DNA of 64,000 nucleotides from Lumbricus rubellus (GCA_945859605.1 OX243815.1:24211837-24275836); one strand, 5' to 3'; counted from the stretch's first letter, positions 1-12,487 are shown. Numbers and translations: made by a program. Notes: generated by a model from the letters alone, not told the origin.

Positions 1-193
1 CGTCAAAAAACGATGGGTGACCTCCCTAAAAGTGGCATAACTTTTGTTCAGTTTGAAATATTTTGATCAAATCTGCCCATCACGTGTAAATATGAATTGT
101 CTTTAAGACTGAAAAATTTCATCTGGAAATTCTTACTTTTGGCCAAGATATTTCCAAAAAACCTAGGGGGGGTCTTTTTTTTGCCGCACCCTG
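1..193. mobile_element. Right end of a mariner-type MITE, cut by window edge
   Basis: The stretch ends in GCACCCTG followed by TA, the usual end of the CAGGGTGG-type mariner elements in this window. Its subterminal part (ATTTCATCTGGAAATTC, then TTGGCCAAGATATTTCC) closely resembles the inverted left end of the element at 49,769-50,200, so the two belong to one family. The left end lies outside the window. No transposase coding is seen. Confidence 0.55.
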
Positions 194-241
194 TATATTG
201 TACTGTAGGCCTATCTCGAAAAGTCGCCATATAAGTCAGCA

Positions 242-352
242 GTACAACATAATACAACATAATACAACATAATACAACATAATACAACATAATACAACAT
301 AATACAACATAATACAACATAATACAGCATAATACAACATAATACAATATTG
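242..352. repeat. 10-bp tandem repeat (ATAATACAAC)n
   Basis: About eleven near-perfect copies of a 10-bp unit. Because 10 is not a multiple of 3 and the unit lacks stops in several frames, it creates false open frames of the LCCIMLYYVV type on the minus strand. No function is implied. The 353-838 stretch that follows shows nothing recognisable. Confidence 0.9.
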
Positions 353-1839
353 CACTTGTAAGCAAGGGCAATTCTGTCTATATGAAGCATATAGAGTCTA
401 AGCCTAAGAACATTAGGCATGGAGTCAACTACAGTATATCATTTGTCAGCGTATAGCTTTCCCTTGAAGCAGCTCAAGCAACTCAACATAAATTCACCTA
501 AATGCGAATAAGATTCATTGGTAATTGTTTACCTGCCGAGGAAGTCGATGATTTTGAATTCGTCTGTGAACCATTTGTCCTTTCGAATGTCTCCAGGACG
601 GATCCCGAACTCTGCCTCAGCAACGTCTGAAACCAGAAGTCTATTTATTTAACCAGCGTTTCAACTATGAAACACCTGAAGCCACCTCAGCGGTCTGTTA
701 GTGTCCATCCGCCTGAGTAAGTTTATAAAAGGCTGACCCGTTTTGTTCTCTCGACCTGAAATTGATTTCGTCCCGTCGATGGGCGTATTTAAGAGAGCGG
801 TTCGTGCACATGTGATCAAACCCCCGACATACGTGCATTAGGGAAGACCGGGGCTGATCGTAACAGTTTACATATTTATAATTTAAGCGACTCTCGGCCT
901 AAGTACTCTTCGAAGTACGGTGTACAAAATATATAAGTGATATCCTTCCTAAAACCTTTATAATAAAGCAGAATTTCAATCGTGTAAGTGTAACTATAAT
1001 TATTACTTTAGGAAATATAAATGAAGTTAACAATTTTTACTGTTGCAACTTTGCCCAGGCTTGTGGTTGGTTGTAAAAGACCGGGGTAAATTGTAACAAC
1101 ACTTTTCAGCATTGGTGGTAGGCTGTAGCACAACACACATGTAGTCCACTGTTATTCCGAGTCGTTTGAATCACACTTATAATGGCAGAAATAATTCACA
1201 ATGACATCAGCGCAATCCACTTAAGACAACTTATTACAAAATAACATTGCATGGATAAACTCTTCCTTTTTGTTTCTGGCAGCACAAAGAGGCTAAAAAA
1301 TAAATATATAAAACTAAACGTCAACTTCCGAAGTAGTCCAACTTCTTTCCTGGAGATTCTTCTGCTTGTTTACTACTTTCTGTTACTCGAGACCATGATT
1401 GCTAATCTTCTTTTTTTTCTGTCTTGTTTTCTTTCAACCGTCGATTTATTTTTCTTTCCAGCCTGGTTCTTCTTTGCTTCCGGTTTCTTGTTTTTGTCGA
1501 TTTGGTTTTTTTCTTGTTTTCTTCGTCTAAGCATGCAGCATATCTGGCGTTAATTTCTTTCAAATTGCAGCATGATTTCACTTCAACCTTTGGTATCTTT
1601 TGTACCCAGACTTATGCGTTAGGCAACACTCTAGCTGTCAGAAGATGACGAAGACTGGTGATCTTATGAGCAAATTTAGACGATTTTAATGTTGATGATG
1701 ATGGCGCTTGAAGTCGCATTTCAGTAAAAAAAACTGAGAGAAGTTGATGATAATCATCAGAGAGAACCATGCATTAAAGGGAGCAGTCCAGAAGACGAAA
1801 CTTGTAGAAACAATAACCAATTATTGGCAGCGGTATATA

Positions 1840-2463
1840 CAGGGTGGTCCAAAATAAACCGCACAATGATAAATTGATAGTACTTTATTCAGACCAATTC
1901 AAATAATTATAACCGTGAAAATTCACAAAAACACAGCAATTATTTTTACTGTAACATTACATGGATGGATTTCGTTACATAAAATGTTCAATGTGTCCTC
2001 CTTGCTGCTCGACCACGCATTGAAGCCGACGACGCCATTGATCAATTGCGTGGTCAATGAAACGCAATCGCTGTTCAACTGCTGTCCAACTTTGCGCCTG
2101 TACTGGTTAAGTCCGAGATCTTTTTTTACAATACGTTTAACAGTTGAACGTGAAATGCCGGTTTCACGTGCGATCTCCCGTGGGCTCTTATGGCTTAGCG
2201 GTTTGTCTTCCTAGCTACAGATAAGGTCGCTTACCAACTTGATATTTGCATCTGTTCGAGCTGATTTCGGACGTCCGCTACCCGGCTTCCTGGCTGTGGT
2301 ACCTTCGGTATCAATTTTTTAATGAGGTCATCGATAGTACGACGTTTCCATGTCTTATTTGGAAATTCTTTCATCATGCGCAAAAAAAATGGCATTAAAC
2401 ATTGAATTGTTATACATTATATCAAGAAAACTGTCACTGTGCGGTTTATTTTGGACCACCCTG
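1840..2463 (-). mobile_element. Internally deleted mariner-like element (copy 1)
   Basis: The inverted ends begin CAGGGTGGTCCAAAATAAAC and match in about 29 of 30 positions; TA flanks both sides. Inside, on the minus strand, two remnants of a Tc1/mariner transposase are joined. One is a helix-turn-helix piece (SPREIARETGISRSTVKRI, near 2,130-2,190). The other is the extreme C-terminus (AIDQWRRRLQCVVEQQGGHI, about 1,985-2,075). The catalytic core is missing. It is therefore a deletion derivative of a longer autonomous element. Confidence 0.8.
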
Positions 2464-2465
2464 TA

Positions 2466-2544
2466 TATATATAAATATATATAATTATATAAAATAAACG
2501 GAGTTCAAAACTTTTAGTGCTACAACACGCCCCGGCTTGGGGTT

Positions 2545-2585
<41 letters not shown>

Positions 2586-2620
2586 GGAGATGTGTTTGGC
2601 TGATATTCAGTATATATATA
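2466..2620. repeat. AT-rich spacer with (TA)n
   Basis: The short gap between the two mariner-like copies carries a (TA)n run at about 2,549-2,582, which offers many TA target sites. Confidence 0.7.
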
Positions 2621-3619
2621 CAGGGGGGGCCAATAGGAATGCAACAACTTTGACGCCTTATAACTTGAACAATTTTTATCCGAACATCGTGATCAATATA
2701 CTAAATTTAAGGTAATTACCCATTCTACTACTGTGTCAAAACTTGCGCTGAAATAAGGCACCGTTTAAATAAAAATTTCAGTGCGGCGCATACCTCTCAA
2801 TTTTGAATGTAAAATGATGAACATCATGGCGCCGCTCACAGAAGAGGATAGAATTTTAATCAGAATCTTAATAGTAGAAAAATAATACAATGCACATCAG
2901 ATGTTGATAGAATTCCCTTCTAGAAAATGGAATAAATATGCTCTACATCGATTATTAAACAAATTGATGCCACGGGAACGTCTAACAGCCGCAACTGTGG
3001 TCGCAAACGTTCTCCCGCCGGCGCATCGTTCACGTCATACGGTTGCCTATCTGAACGCTAACGTACCAGAGTTTATTGAACCGGAGAACTGGCCACCGAA
3101 CAATCCGGATTTAAACCCGGTTGACTATTCGATCTGGTGTTGTCTTCAGCAACTGGTCTATCGTGAACCAATGCGTGACGTTGAACACTTGAAAAATTGA
3201 TTGTTTACTGCTGGGCTGAAATAACCCGAGCACTGGTGACCTCAGCCATTGATCAGTGGTCGTTTCGTGTCCATGATGTCATTTAAGCACGTGTTGGACA
3301 TATTGAATATTTGTTTGACTTATGATAAATTCACTGAAGATATGAATTGTTATTAATTGTTAGAACTAGTGATTGTTTAGAATTGAGTCATTGACATATT
3401 CAGTTTAAGACTTGTTTTTTCTTGCAGTTTCATGACAAAAAAGGGACATCGAACATTAATAGCATTATCTCAAAAAGTCGTAATAGTATCTCTTAGATAT
3501 TTTTCAGAATGATAAAATGGATAATTATGTTCAATCTGATAAAAAGGACAAGTCGCTCAGATAAATATTGTTCAAGTTATAAGGCGTCAAAGTTGTTGCA
3601 TTTCTATTGGCCCACCCTG
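2621..3619 (+). mobile_element. Internally deleted mariner-like element (copy 2)
   Basis: The inverted ends (CAGGGNGGGCCAATAGRAAT) match over about 53 bp, with TA on both sides. It is a different family from copy 1, because the termini differ after CAGGG(T)GG. It carries the transposase remnant described at 2,814-3,199. Confidence 0.85.
2814..3199 (+). pseudogene. Mariner-like transposase remnant (N-term fused to C-term)
   Basis: The frame opens with an N-terminal helix-turn-helix region (LTEEDRILIRILIVEK, then a stop codon, then FPSRKWNKYALHRLLNKL). It jumps directly into the end of the catalytic domain (PPAHRSRHTV, then WPPNNPDLNPVDYSIW, which carries the last catalytic Asp of the DDD triad). 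The linker and the first catalytic residues are absent, and the frame stops at 3,199. Degenerate C-terminal coding continues in other frames to about 3,290. It cannot make an active transposase. Confidence 0.8.
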
Positions 3620-4204
3620 TATGTTATGCTGCATTCAACTGTAGGTCTACTTCAGCAGGAGGTGAAGCATCTGGCTGGGCATTAACATAATTATATTATG
3701 CTGCCGGAAGCGGTTGAACATCTGTAAGCTTATAGGAGCTAAATCCGTGGCAGTTAAAAACATTGCGGCAGGATACAAGTCAAAACAAGCATTAGAAACA
3801 TTGAAGGTTGTTGCTCTGGAGTATACGTTGTAACGGCGTTACAACCAGATCCGTGGTAAATGTCACAACATTATACCCGGGTCACGTGCCTGAGATGCAT
3901 GATATAGTATAATAAAATTCTCAAATGTCATGTTATATAGTTAACAAGATTTTTCATTCTGTCATGTCATCTAACATAAACAAGTTTTGCATTGACCAAC
4001 ACTAAGGAAGGATATCGTACTCCATACGCACTGCAGTGAGAAAGACAATGCGCAAAGAAAATCTTACTTTTCAGGGTGAAAATAACGATTTAAGCGATAT
4101 GAAGCAAGTTGTGACCTGCACACGCTTGTTCCCTCGATTTTAGTTCCAGTCATTTATCATGCTGCTACAACCTCCTTCGTTACAACCAGCCCCGGTCTCC
4201 CCTA

Positions 4205-5068
4205 CTATATTATTAAGCACTAAAACCGTAGAAAAAAACACGACCATTTCCAATAAAAAAAAACATCAAAACTGAAACCCATCCGTAAGTTTTATAGGAT
4301 ATATACGCCTCTGGTCACCACCTATCGTCAATTATGTTTCGACTTAGCGCTTGTGAATAAGCTTCTTCCCACGACTTCGCGTTTTTGGCGCTGTAGAAAT
4401 CTAAAGATTACGACTAAAATTATTCAATTAGATAACGGACAGCAACGAGCGTGTTGTGTATAGCATATAGAGTTAAAGGTTTTCTCTACGCAGAACAGGT
4501 TCCTCTTATAGCTTACCTTTCCTTAGTCCTTCCACGCACTTGTAGTGCATCGGGCGACACAGCTCCTCCACGTCATGGTATAGGCTAATAGCCATATACC
4601 TACTATTAATTCAGACGTTGGAGTTTATTCGATATTATATTGGAGTTACTTAGAAATCTAAAGTCACTGACGTGTTCAATAATAAATTGCTAATTGCTAT
4701 TGTATACTATAGGTTTACATGATGTAAGCCTACATTGTAAGGGATCTGCCGTTTTGTATAAATGCATGGATAAACAGACGTATAGTATAGACGTAGGAAG
4801 ATATCAATTATCTGTATATACACACACACGCATATAGGCATATATATAGCCTAATATATAAAATAGCCTAGTACATATATATACGTATATATAAATATGC
4901 ACGTATATTATATATTATTATGTATGCATATATCTTTCTACATCAATTAGGCGGATGACGTTTTCATTTGGCATATAGTCTACTCTTTCATTCTTTAGAG
5001 TTATTGTTATGTTGCCCACGCTCTGGTTTCTTCTAACACATCTATAATTATACACCCACAATCACACG
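4205..5068. other. AT-rich non-coding stretch
   Basis: No gene, long repeat or recognisable element. Runs of TATATA and ATATAC occur at about 4,815-4,935. Confidence 0.5.
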
Positions 5069-5184
5069 CACACCGACACACACACACACACACACACAAC
5101 TATCTCTCTTTCTGTTTTTGTTTCTCTCTCTCTTTCTCTCTCCCCCTCTTTCTCTCACTGTCGCTCACTGTCTCTGTCTGTCTC

Positions 5185-5222
<38 letters not shown>

Positions 5223-5262
5223 TCTCTCTCAGTCACACACACACACACACACACACTTGCGC
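5069..5262. repeat. Compound microsatellite (CA)n-(TC)n-(GT)n-(CA)n
   Basis: (CA)n at about 5,077-5,098, pyrimidine-rich TCTCTC to 5,190, (GT)n at about 5,190-5,220, then (CA)n again at about 5,233-5,257. The GT block flanked by CA blocks could fold into an imperfect hairpin. The 5,263-5,700 stretch that follows shows no recognisable feature. Confidence 0.9.
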
Positions 5263-5710
5263 ACATGGCAGAGTGAAGATGTATTATAAGAATTGTTGTT
5301 GCCTAATCTAAATATACATAGCGACCTTATGGCCTCGACCCTCTGTTCATCTTTCAAAGAGGTGAGGTTCTTCACCTCCGTAGATCCCACCACCTTCGAA
5401 ACGGTGCCACGTCTTTTAAGAGCTCCCCAAATTAACCCCCGAGATCATGTTTAAATCTATCTTAAATAAACCAGCACCAGAAGGGGCACCGTGCGATCCG
5501 CAGGCGTTCGCACACACATGAAGCATTATCAGGAGACGCAGTCTAAGGCTTCTAAGCTCTTTTGACCGATGTAGCTAACTGGGTCATATTGGCAAAAATC
5601 GTCAATATAGTTTTGCTGAACATTTGACATACGATGTAGTTCACAGTATTATGAAAATGCTAATGTGTTTCAATGATATCCACTATATTCGCCATCATTA
5701 TCATCATAAT

Positions 5711-6165
5711 CATCGCCGCCGCCGCCGCCGCCATAATCAACACCACCACCACCACCACCACCACCACCACCACCACCACCACCACCACCACCACCACCAC
5801 CACCACCCCCACCACCACCACCACCATAATCAACACCACCACCACCACAATCAACACCACCACCACCATAATCACCACCACCACCATAATCAACACCACC
5901 ACCACCATAATCACCACCGCCATAATCAACACCACCACCACCATAATCAACACCACCACCACCATAATCACCACCGCCATAATCAACACCACCACCACCA
6001 TAATCACCACCACCACCATAACCACCACCACCACCATAATCACCACCACCACCATAATCACCACCACCACCACCACCATAATCACCACCACCATAATCAC
6101 CACCATCACCACCACCACCACGACTACCACCACCACCACCACCACCACGCTATCATCAGAAAGAG
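5711..6165. repeat. CAC-rich minisatellite with CATAATCA spacers
   Basis: Long (CAC)n tracts are interrupted at near-regular spacing by CATAATCA, giving a higher-order unit of roughly 15-21 bp. The array makes false open frames on both strands: poly-His/Asn and poly-Thr on plus, poly-Val/Met on minus. Ordinary codon structure is absent. Confidence 0.9.
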
Positions 6166-6338
6166 CACCGCCGACCACAACAACAACAACAACACGTCCA
6201 CCTAATGAACGGAATGGATGGAGCCAAAGATCTGAGATGCGCCACATCATCAGAAGAATCGGTGCTCAACTAACTCAAGGTCTAAATGGATACTGCACGA
6301 AACACAAGGACGAGATTCAGAGTGCAGCATCATCACCA

Positions 6339-6457
6339 TCCACATCAACAGCATCAGCATCAACAGTAGCCTCAACAGCATCAGTAGCATCATCAACAGC
6401 AGCATCAGCAGCATCAGCAGCAGCAGCATCAGTAGCATCAGTAGCATCAGCAGAATG
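6339..6457. repeat. CAG/CAT trinucleotide array
   Basis: Imperfect (AGCATCAGC)-type repeats. They create Ala/Ser-rich and Leu/Met-rich open frames that I do not regard as genes. The 6,461-6,859 stretch that follows holds a C-rich patch (6,559-6,600) and nothing else recognisable. Confidence 0.85.
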
Positions 6458-6859
6458 AATGCACTGCAGCATCCGAGGTCAGGCGTAGAACATCGACCGG
6501 AAAATGGATCGGTGCATAAAAACTGCATAAAAATATCAATTACCTGAACGGATAGATCCACCACCCCCTCCCCCACTCCCCCTCCACCCACCCACCCACA
6601 CCTAGTACACAGACGAACCCGTAACAATGCAACTATGTAAAGTGCACAGCCCACTTCCTTTTTTCCTACGTAACTGCCACTAAACAGACACTTAGGTCCC
6701 CATTTGCCGAGCATTTTATACCGTAGGTCCACGAAGTAGGCTACAAAAAGTACTCATTTACAGTCTTACAACGGCCTAAGAATACTTAAAGTCTTGCACC
6801 AGTGCTTTGGCATCTCCCGTTCCATCTTCAACTGTTTTGTGTCCTAAGTTCCTAACCCA

Positions 6860-7085
6860 CTAAGCTGAGCTCACACAGTACGTTCGAAGAAACCGATTCA
6901 TGCAGGTTCGAATCCACCTCTGGCCGCCGCGTAGAGACCTTGGGCAAGTCCTTTGCTCGCAATTGCTCAGCGCTTCGGCATGAAACTCCGTTTCAGTGTT
7001 TGCGCGCGCTGTGGTCGGGAGCACTTATGAGTAGAAATCTTGAAGGGGTGCTATAACAAATGTACATACATGCACATACATACAT
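6860..7085 (+). mobile_element. tRNA-derived SINE, degraded head
   Basis: The copy contains an intact box B (GGTTCGAATCC at about 6,905), the body words CCTTGGGCAAGTCCTT, TTGCTCAGCGCTTCGGC and TGTGGTCGGGAGC, and the 3' tail GAGTAGAAATCTTGAAGGGG ending in GCTATAACAAATGTACATAC. The A-box half is decayed. Same family as the copies at 38,920, 48,244, 49,184 and 56,471. Confidence 0.75.
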
Positions 7086-8660
7086 GAAATTTAATAATGT
7101 TGTTGTTTCACAAAGACACGAATGTCATAAAGCAATCTTTATTAGAACACAAATCAATCAATCAATTTTTTTATTTAGCGCTCCTTCAAGATATCTACTC
7201 AGAGGCGCTCCCAACCCAGACCTGGTCGAAAATAAAAGTCTTGAGCAGACGATAGAAAGAGCCAGTAGAAACAGGACAAAAATAGGACAAGCTCTTTCGC
7301 CAAGTTTAGTTCAAGTTTTGATTTTAGATCATAAAAGCTGTAACTTCCTTGTTGCAGTTTCAGTCTTCTCAGTTTCGGTTCTATGTATACTTCCCGTTCA
7401 CTGACAGTTGGCCATCAACATTGCATATCAAATTACTGCAAATAGTCAACAGTGCATGACATTATTCTTGCGGTGTGGCAAAATACCATATATTATACCG
7501 GTACAGGATCATGTCTTTCAATGAATTACGTGGAAAATTTTCTTGCTGAGTTGTGCGAAGACTTAAAAAAATTTAAATATCGGAAGATTACCGAACGAAC
7601 TGCCGAATAAAAATACGCAACTAGTATTATAGGCCTATAAACGTGGTTCTCCAATTTCCGTGGATACTGCTCTGGGTTGGTCCAAAGATATTGAATACCA
7701 TATTTAAGACGATAGGTTTATGTCGCGTTCTTTTGTCTATCTTTTTATTGCTTAATTGTTCTGCTATGTTTCGTTTCGACTGTTTTAGTTTCAGTTACCG
7801 TTATTGGTCGGTTTCGAATGTTTTCGTTCTAGTTTTAGTCAACGAAACACATTATTTATATTTTTATACCATAGTTCTAAATGGAAACATATAGGCCTAC
7901 ATTTCTTGGTCTGTTTACGATAATTCTTAATGCTTCACTTTGCGCAGCTGCAACATTCTTGCACTTCGAAAAAAAGTGTCAATAACAAAATAGGACTCGT
8001 ATTGAATGCATATTGCATACTGTTTTGCCAACTGTATTGCATGATTTTTTCTATGCATGTATGTATGTTTACGTGTATACGTGTGTGTATATATATAATA
8101 TGTAAATAAACTAAATATCTATATATATATATAGCATCTGCTCGTTCATACACAGGGCCTATAGACCTACACGTACATAATATCTGTGATATCTTAGACT
8201 AGAGACTAAGCAGATGCTGTTGGTTAATAATTTATCCATTGCTTCAATCAACCAGCTACTCCTGCAGTTCCTTCGAACTCCTTACCAACTTACCATACTA
8301 TGTGAGCCTGGCTCACCATAAATGCACCCGTTCCAGATTTCTGCGGACCTCGCTGTCGCTGCCTATTAGTCCCTTCCGTTCTAATCGCATCCCAACATCA
8401 TCGCCACGCAGACAAGCGAAGTCACCCCCCACTTTCGTAGAGAAATCCAGACCCCTCTCTCCCCTTCCTACCCATTAGGTTATACGTCGTTCATTCGGTG
8501 ATGGTATGCGAGGAATTCCAGGCAGCATGATTACTCTTAATGCACGAATACTTATGTGGCATACACCCACATATAAGTAAAACCATGTATGTATATAGAC
8601 TTAGGCCTATACACAATACATAGACTATAGATAATAGATCTATCTCATATATATATATAT
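7086..8660. other. Non-coding stretch with a SINE/LINE tail scrap
   Basis: At 7,172-7,215 there is an inverted copy of the shared SINE/LINE tail (AGCGCTCCTTCAAGATATCT, then ACTCAGAGGCGCTCCCAAC). Otherwise AT-rich DNA. The short open frames at 7,060-7,404, 7,643-7,894 and 8,239-8,478 have no recognisable domain. Confidence 0.5.
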
Positions 8661-8661
8661 T

Positions 8662-8665
8662 CATG

Positions 8666-8699
<34 letters not shown>
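8662..8699. repeat. (AT)n microsatellite
   Basis: About 19 AT dinucleotides. Confidence 0.85.
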
Positions 8700-8701
<2 letters not shown>

Positions 8702-8865
8702 TTATACACGGACTATATATTGTATTATACATGTACATGTAAACTTATATATTGAAACGTGGCCAAAGGCAACCAACGCACTCACACATCTGATACTACT
8801 TGAGTTGATCAGCACCATCATATGTCTACAGATGTTTATCATCATTGCCATTATTATAATTAATA

Positions 8866-8903
8866 GAAATAATAATAATAATATTATTATTGATATTATC
8901 ATT

Positions 8904-9001
<98 letters not shown>

Positions 9002-9136
9002 TATCATCATCGTCATCATCGTCGTCGTCGTCGTCGTCGTCGTATATACATCATCATCATCATCGACAACAACAACAACATAATGATAATAACAAGAGTG
9101 ATGATGATGATGATGATGATGATGTCGTCGTCGTCG

Positions 9137-9167
<31 letters not shown>

Positions 9168-9267
9168 TATCACTCTTGTTATTATCATTATGTTGTTGTT
9201 GTTGTCGATAATGATAATGATGATGAGGATGATGATGATGATGATGATGACGACGATGATGATGATA

Positions 9268-9301
<34 letters not shown>

Positions 9302-9326
9302 CGACGATGACGACGATGACGACGAC

Positions 9327-9357
<31 letters not shown>

Positions 9358-9462
9358 GTGATGGTGGTGGTGGTGATTATGACGACGACGACGACGATGA
9401 TGATGATGATGACGACGACAACGTCGACGACGATGCTGCTGATGCTGATGATAAACAGTCTT
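8866..9462. repeat. ATC/GTC ... GAT/GAC trinucleotide array with inverted symmetry
   Basis: The left half is (ATC)n then (GTC)n; the right half is (GAT)n and (GAC)n, its complement. The two halves flank a perfect hairpin, listed at 9,064-9,207. The open frames here (poly-Ser, poly-Ile, poly-Met, poly-His) are by-products of the repeat. Confidence 0.9.
9064..9207. repeat. Perfect inverted repeat, 39-bp arms
   Basis: Arms 9,064-9,102 and 9,169-9,207 are exact reverse complements of mixed sequence (CGACAAC, then ATAATGATAATAAC, then AAGAGTGAT). The stem is prolonged inward by (GAT)n opposite (ATC)n, leaving a small GTC-rich centre. Confidence 0.9.
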
Positions 9463-9489
9463 CGTCAGTGAGCGCTCTTGGAACATGAC

Positions 9490-12443
9490 ACGAGCCGATG
9501 ATCGCTAAAGTCACTAAACAACTGAATCAGAGGTATAATCAATCATTATTAATTATCTTTGCATACATTACTATGATTATGGACTACACGGAGATACACT
9601 ACACAGGTGCTCACGGTGTAAGAAAGAAAGCCTACTTGCGCTTGGCAAGATTAAGAAAGGCATAGAAAGCAGAGTGACAAGCAGACAGACGAATAGGAAG
9701 CTTTGAGCTGCAGTTAATTAGAAGTCGGCTGCCATGCCAACAGGTGCCCGTCTGCATCAAAGTAAGACCCTTACAAATATTATTTATGTATATAACTATA
9801 CATATATAAGATTGAATCAGAGGTATATATATATATAAACAAGAAGTTCTATGTATGTATAATTGTATATGTTAAGTATATTTATGTTCTGCGTGTGTAG
9901 ACGATGATCGGTGGTTGTCAGAAGTGACTCATGGTCATAATATATACAACAATTACAACATGTATATATATAATATATATATAATATATATATATAATAT
10001 ATATATACATGTATATATACATGTATGCAGTGAATGATCAATGTCTTTTACTCATCAGTTGAACAGCTTCTGCATCTGCCAATGTCTACATGATCATACA
10101 CAGCCGACATTACTCAGATGTAAGTCTACAGCCATAGAAGGAGGCGACGATAGGACGATCGATGAGCCATCGAGGAGCCATACATAGTTTACACACAGAG
10201 CATCATGCATAGGATGTACATGTATAGTTGTATACTGTTGTATAGTTGTATACATTAACTTTTGTCTGTCGTCGTAACTTTGCAAACTCTTCAGCTTACT
10301 CAAGCAAACTCGTAACTGCCTTCGCCGTGTTTAATCTAGTCCCCTTCGCTGGGGGTTGAAGAATCAAAGTTTTTTTTGGGGGGGGAGAGGACAAATGACC
10401 GTCCCCCCAGACGATGATCGAGTCGCGCAGAGCAGAGTAGGGGAGGGTTTGGGAATGGCAATGGCAGCATTTTAGGCTGTCATCGTAAAAATTACTCTAT
10501 TTCAGTGCTAGTAAAATGACTAATACTTCAATAAATAATTATGCTTACAATAAAAATAATTTCTTTAGAACTTCCACGTTGCAATGACCGCATTTTAGGG
10601 CATAATATTATTGATGCCATCGTTGTATTAACCGATTTTAACAGGCTATACTTTCCTATGAAGAAACTGTCGAAATCTCGGTCGAATGATTTCGCAGTAG
10701 GCCTAAAGATGGATGTATTGAATGTCTATTCCAAGGGCTGTCATCATCATTCATGATCTTAGGCTACGTTTCATGCATCGTCTTGCTATTAATTCTCTCC
10801 ATCGATCAGTCTTATCCACGTCTACAGCCAGATAGATTACGTCGTCGCCTTCTGTACAGATCTACAGCTGCCTTTTTTGCGTTTTCTCTGTTGTTTCTTC
10901 GTATCTTCGTCTTTGCTCCAAATCCCTGTGATGTTCGTCCAATTCTGCTTTGAATGCCAAGTTAACTATTATAAGCTTATCCATTGGTTGATATCAGACA
11001 TGTAGACGCAGTGATTATATAAGCTTACTTATTCAGTAGGTGGTTCTACCTGGAGACTGACATATTTATCTGTGTCTCTAATTTTTTAAATGGCCGCTGT
11101 AGGCCTATCAGTTTTTTTTGTAGGCCTATTAGTTTTCTCTTAGTCTTGAAAGTCAACTTAATCTTATGATACGTTGCGATTTCTTACATCTCTATTCCGT
11201 TTCGTATAACAAGGAAATAGAAGCAAGTTGAAGAACATAGTCAATAATTTTAAACTATTTTGGCCTATTATACCAGACAGACAACATATGATTTGTCGGT
11301 TGTATACAGTCGTATACCGTTATTAATTACTGTTTTCATTACTAGAGGTTGAAACAATTATGTATGCTTCGTTTCTGTCTGGAAGTATTATTCTTTAACC
11401 CTTTTGACTATATACTTAAATCTCATTCCAAGCAGGGTTTATGGCCTATATACCAGTTCAAATTCGAACAGTTTCTCTGGAATTTCTGCCATTTGTATAT
11501 CGCTCTCAGCATTTCATCATACATCGTGCCATACACTTGAGCCATCCAGTTATATGTGTGTATATAGTATATACATGTACATATTAGAGGCCTGGTCTTT
11601 ATAGATAGATCTATACATAGACGAACACCATGTGCAGTCGAATACATATATTTAAAGTCTTAAAAGTTGACGAAGGCTTTCTGATTGTGCTAAATGATTT
11701 TTCAAGTATCAATCTCACGTAATAGTAAAAAGCTGATCAACGACAATTCAAAGTAATAAGCAAAAATTCTCCTCCTCCTCCTTCATCCTGAATCAATAAT
11801 CTGGTTTTCCACTCTCGATAAGATTAGAATAACAATGCCACCAGATTTAAGATCCTGCTGCTGCTGTTGTTGTTTGTTGTTCCGTCAGACCTGTGGCTCC
11901 ATATTCTGATCGCTCTTCTGAGCCACTTCAAAACTTATCGGTCGATAAGTTCGCCTGCCTTGAGCTATATATACATGCTTTTGGCTCGTTCTATAGAAGG
12001 TCTGCAACCTGCAGTTGTATCTATAATAGCCTACTTAGTCGAATTTCCACAGATATGCGACGCTGGGCCTGCTGTCCTATTCTCGGAGAGATGTTGTATG
12101 CATGTATATAATACGCTGGTGTTCGTTCGATTTTTACTTGCCTATGGAACGAAATAATTGTTGACGGCTTCTTTGATCGCAAACTGCCTGCCTGCGTTCT
12201 TGGAGGACTAATCTGGCAGGAAATTTTAATCTATGGCTTCTGTGAACCTCGACTTACTTCTGCTGTAAGCTTATACAATGGGAATCGCACCTCAAGATGA
12301 AATAATAGTACTACTTATAGTGGAGAGTTAAACTAAATACTGAACTCAGGGATATCAGCAAGCAAGGGTAACTTGATATTCTGCAACTGCATAGTTAATC
12401 CATTGTATCCCTTATATAGACCCATATATATTATGTTTCTATG

Positions 12444-12487
<44 letters not shown>

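Larger units (their letters stand above)
841..4202. mobile_element. 3.4-kb DNA transposon with GGGRAGACCGGGGCTG ends
   Basis: The left end reads GGGAAGACCGGGGCTG and the right end, inverted, reads GGGGAGACCGGGGCTG; both continue into GTAAC-rich sequence. TA flanks both ends (839-840 and 4203-4204), compatible with a TA target duplication. A subterminal copy of the motif (GACCGGGGTAAATTGTAAC) occurs at 1,080. No transposase of its own is recognisable, so it is non-autonomous or decayed. Two younger mariner deletion copies are nested inside at 1,840-2,463 and 2,621-3,619. I could not assign a superfamily. Confidence 0.6.

Noticed and set aside
48..420. Cys/Leu/Tyr-repeat open frames on the minus strand
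   Set aside because: They are translations of the 10-bp tandem repeat.
5624..6458. Poly-His, poly-Thr and poly-Val proteins
   Set aside because: They are six-frame readings of the CAC/AAT minisatellite; no codon bias, domain or splice context.
8702..9486. Poly-Ser, poly-Met, poly-Ile and Asp/His-rich frames
   Set aside because: They are products of the ATC/GAT trinucleotide array.
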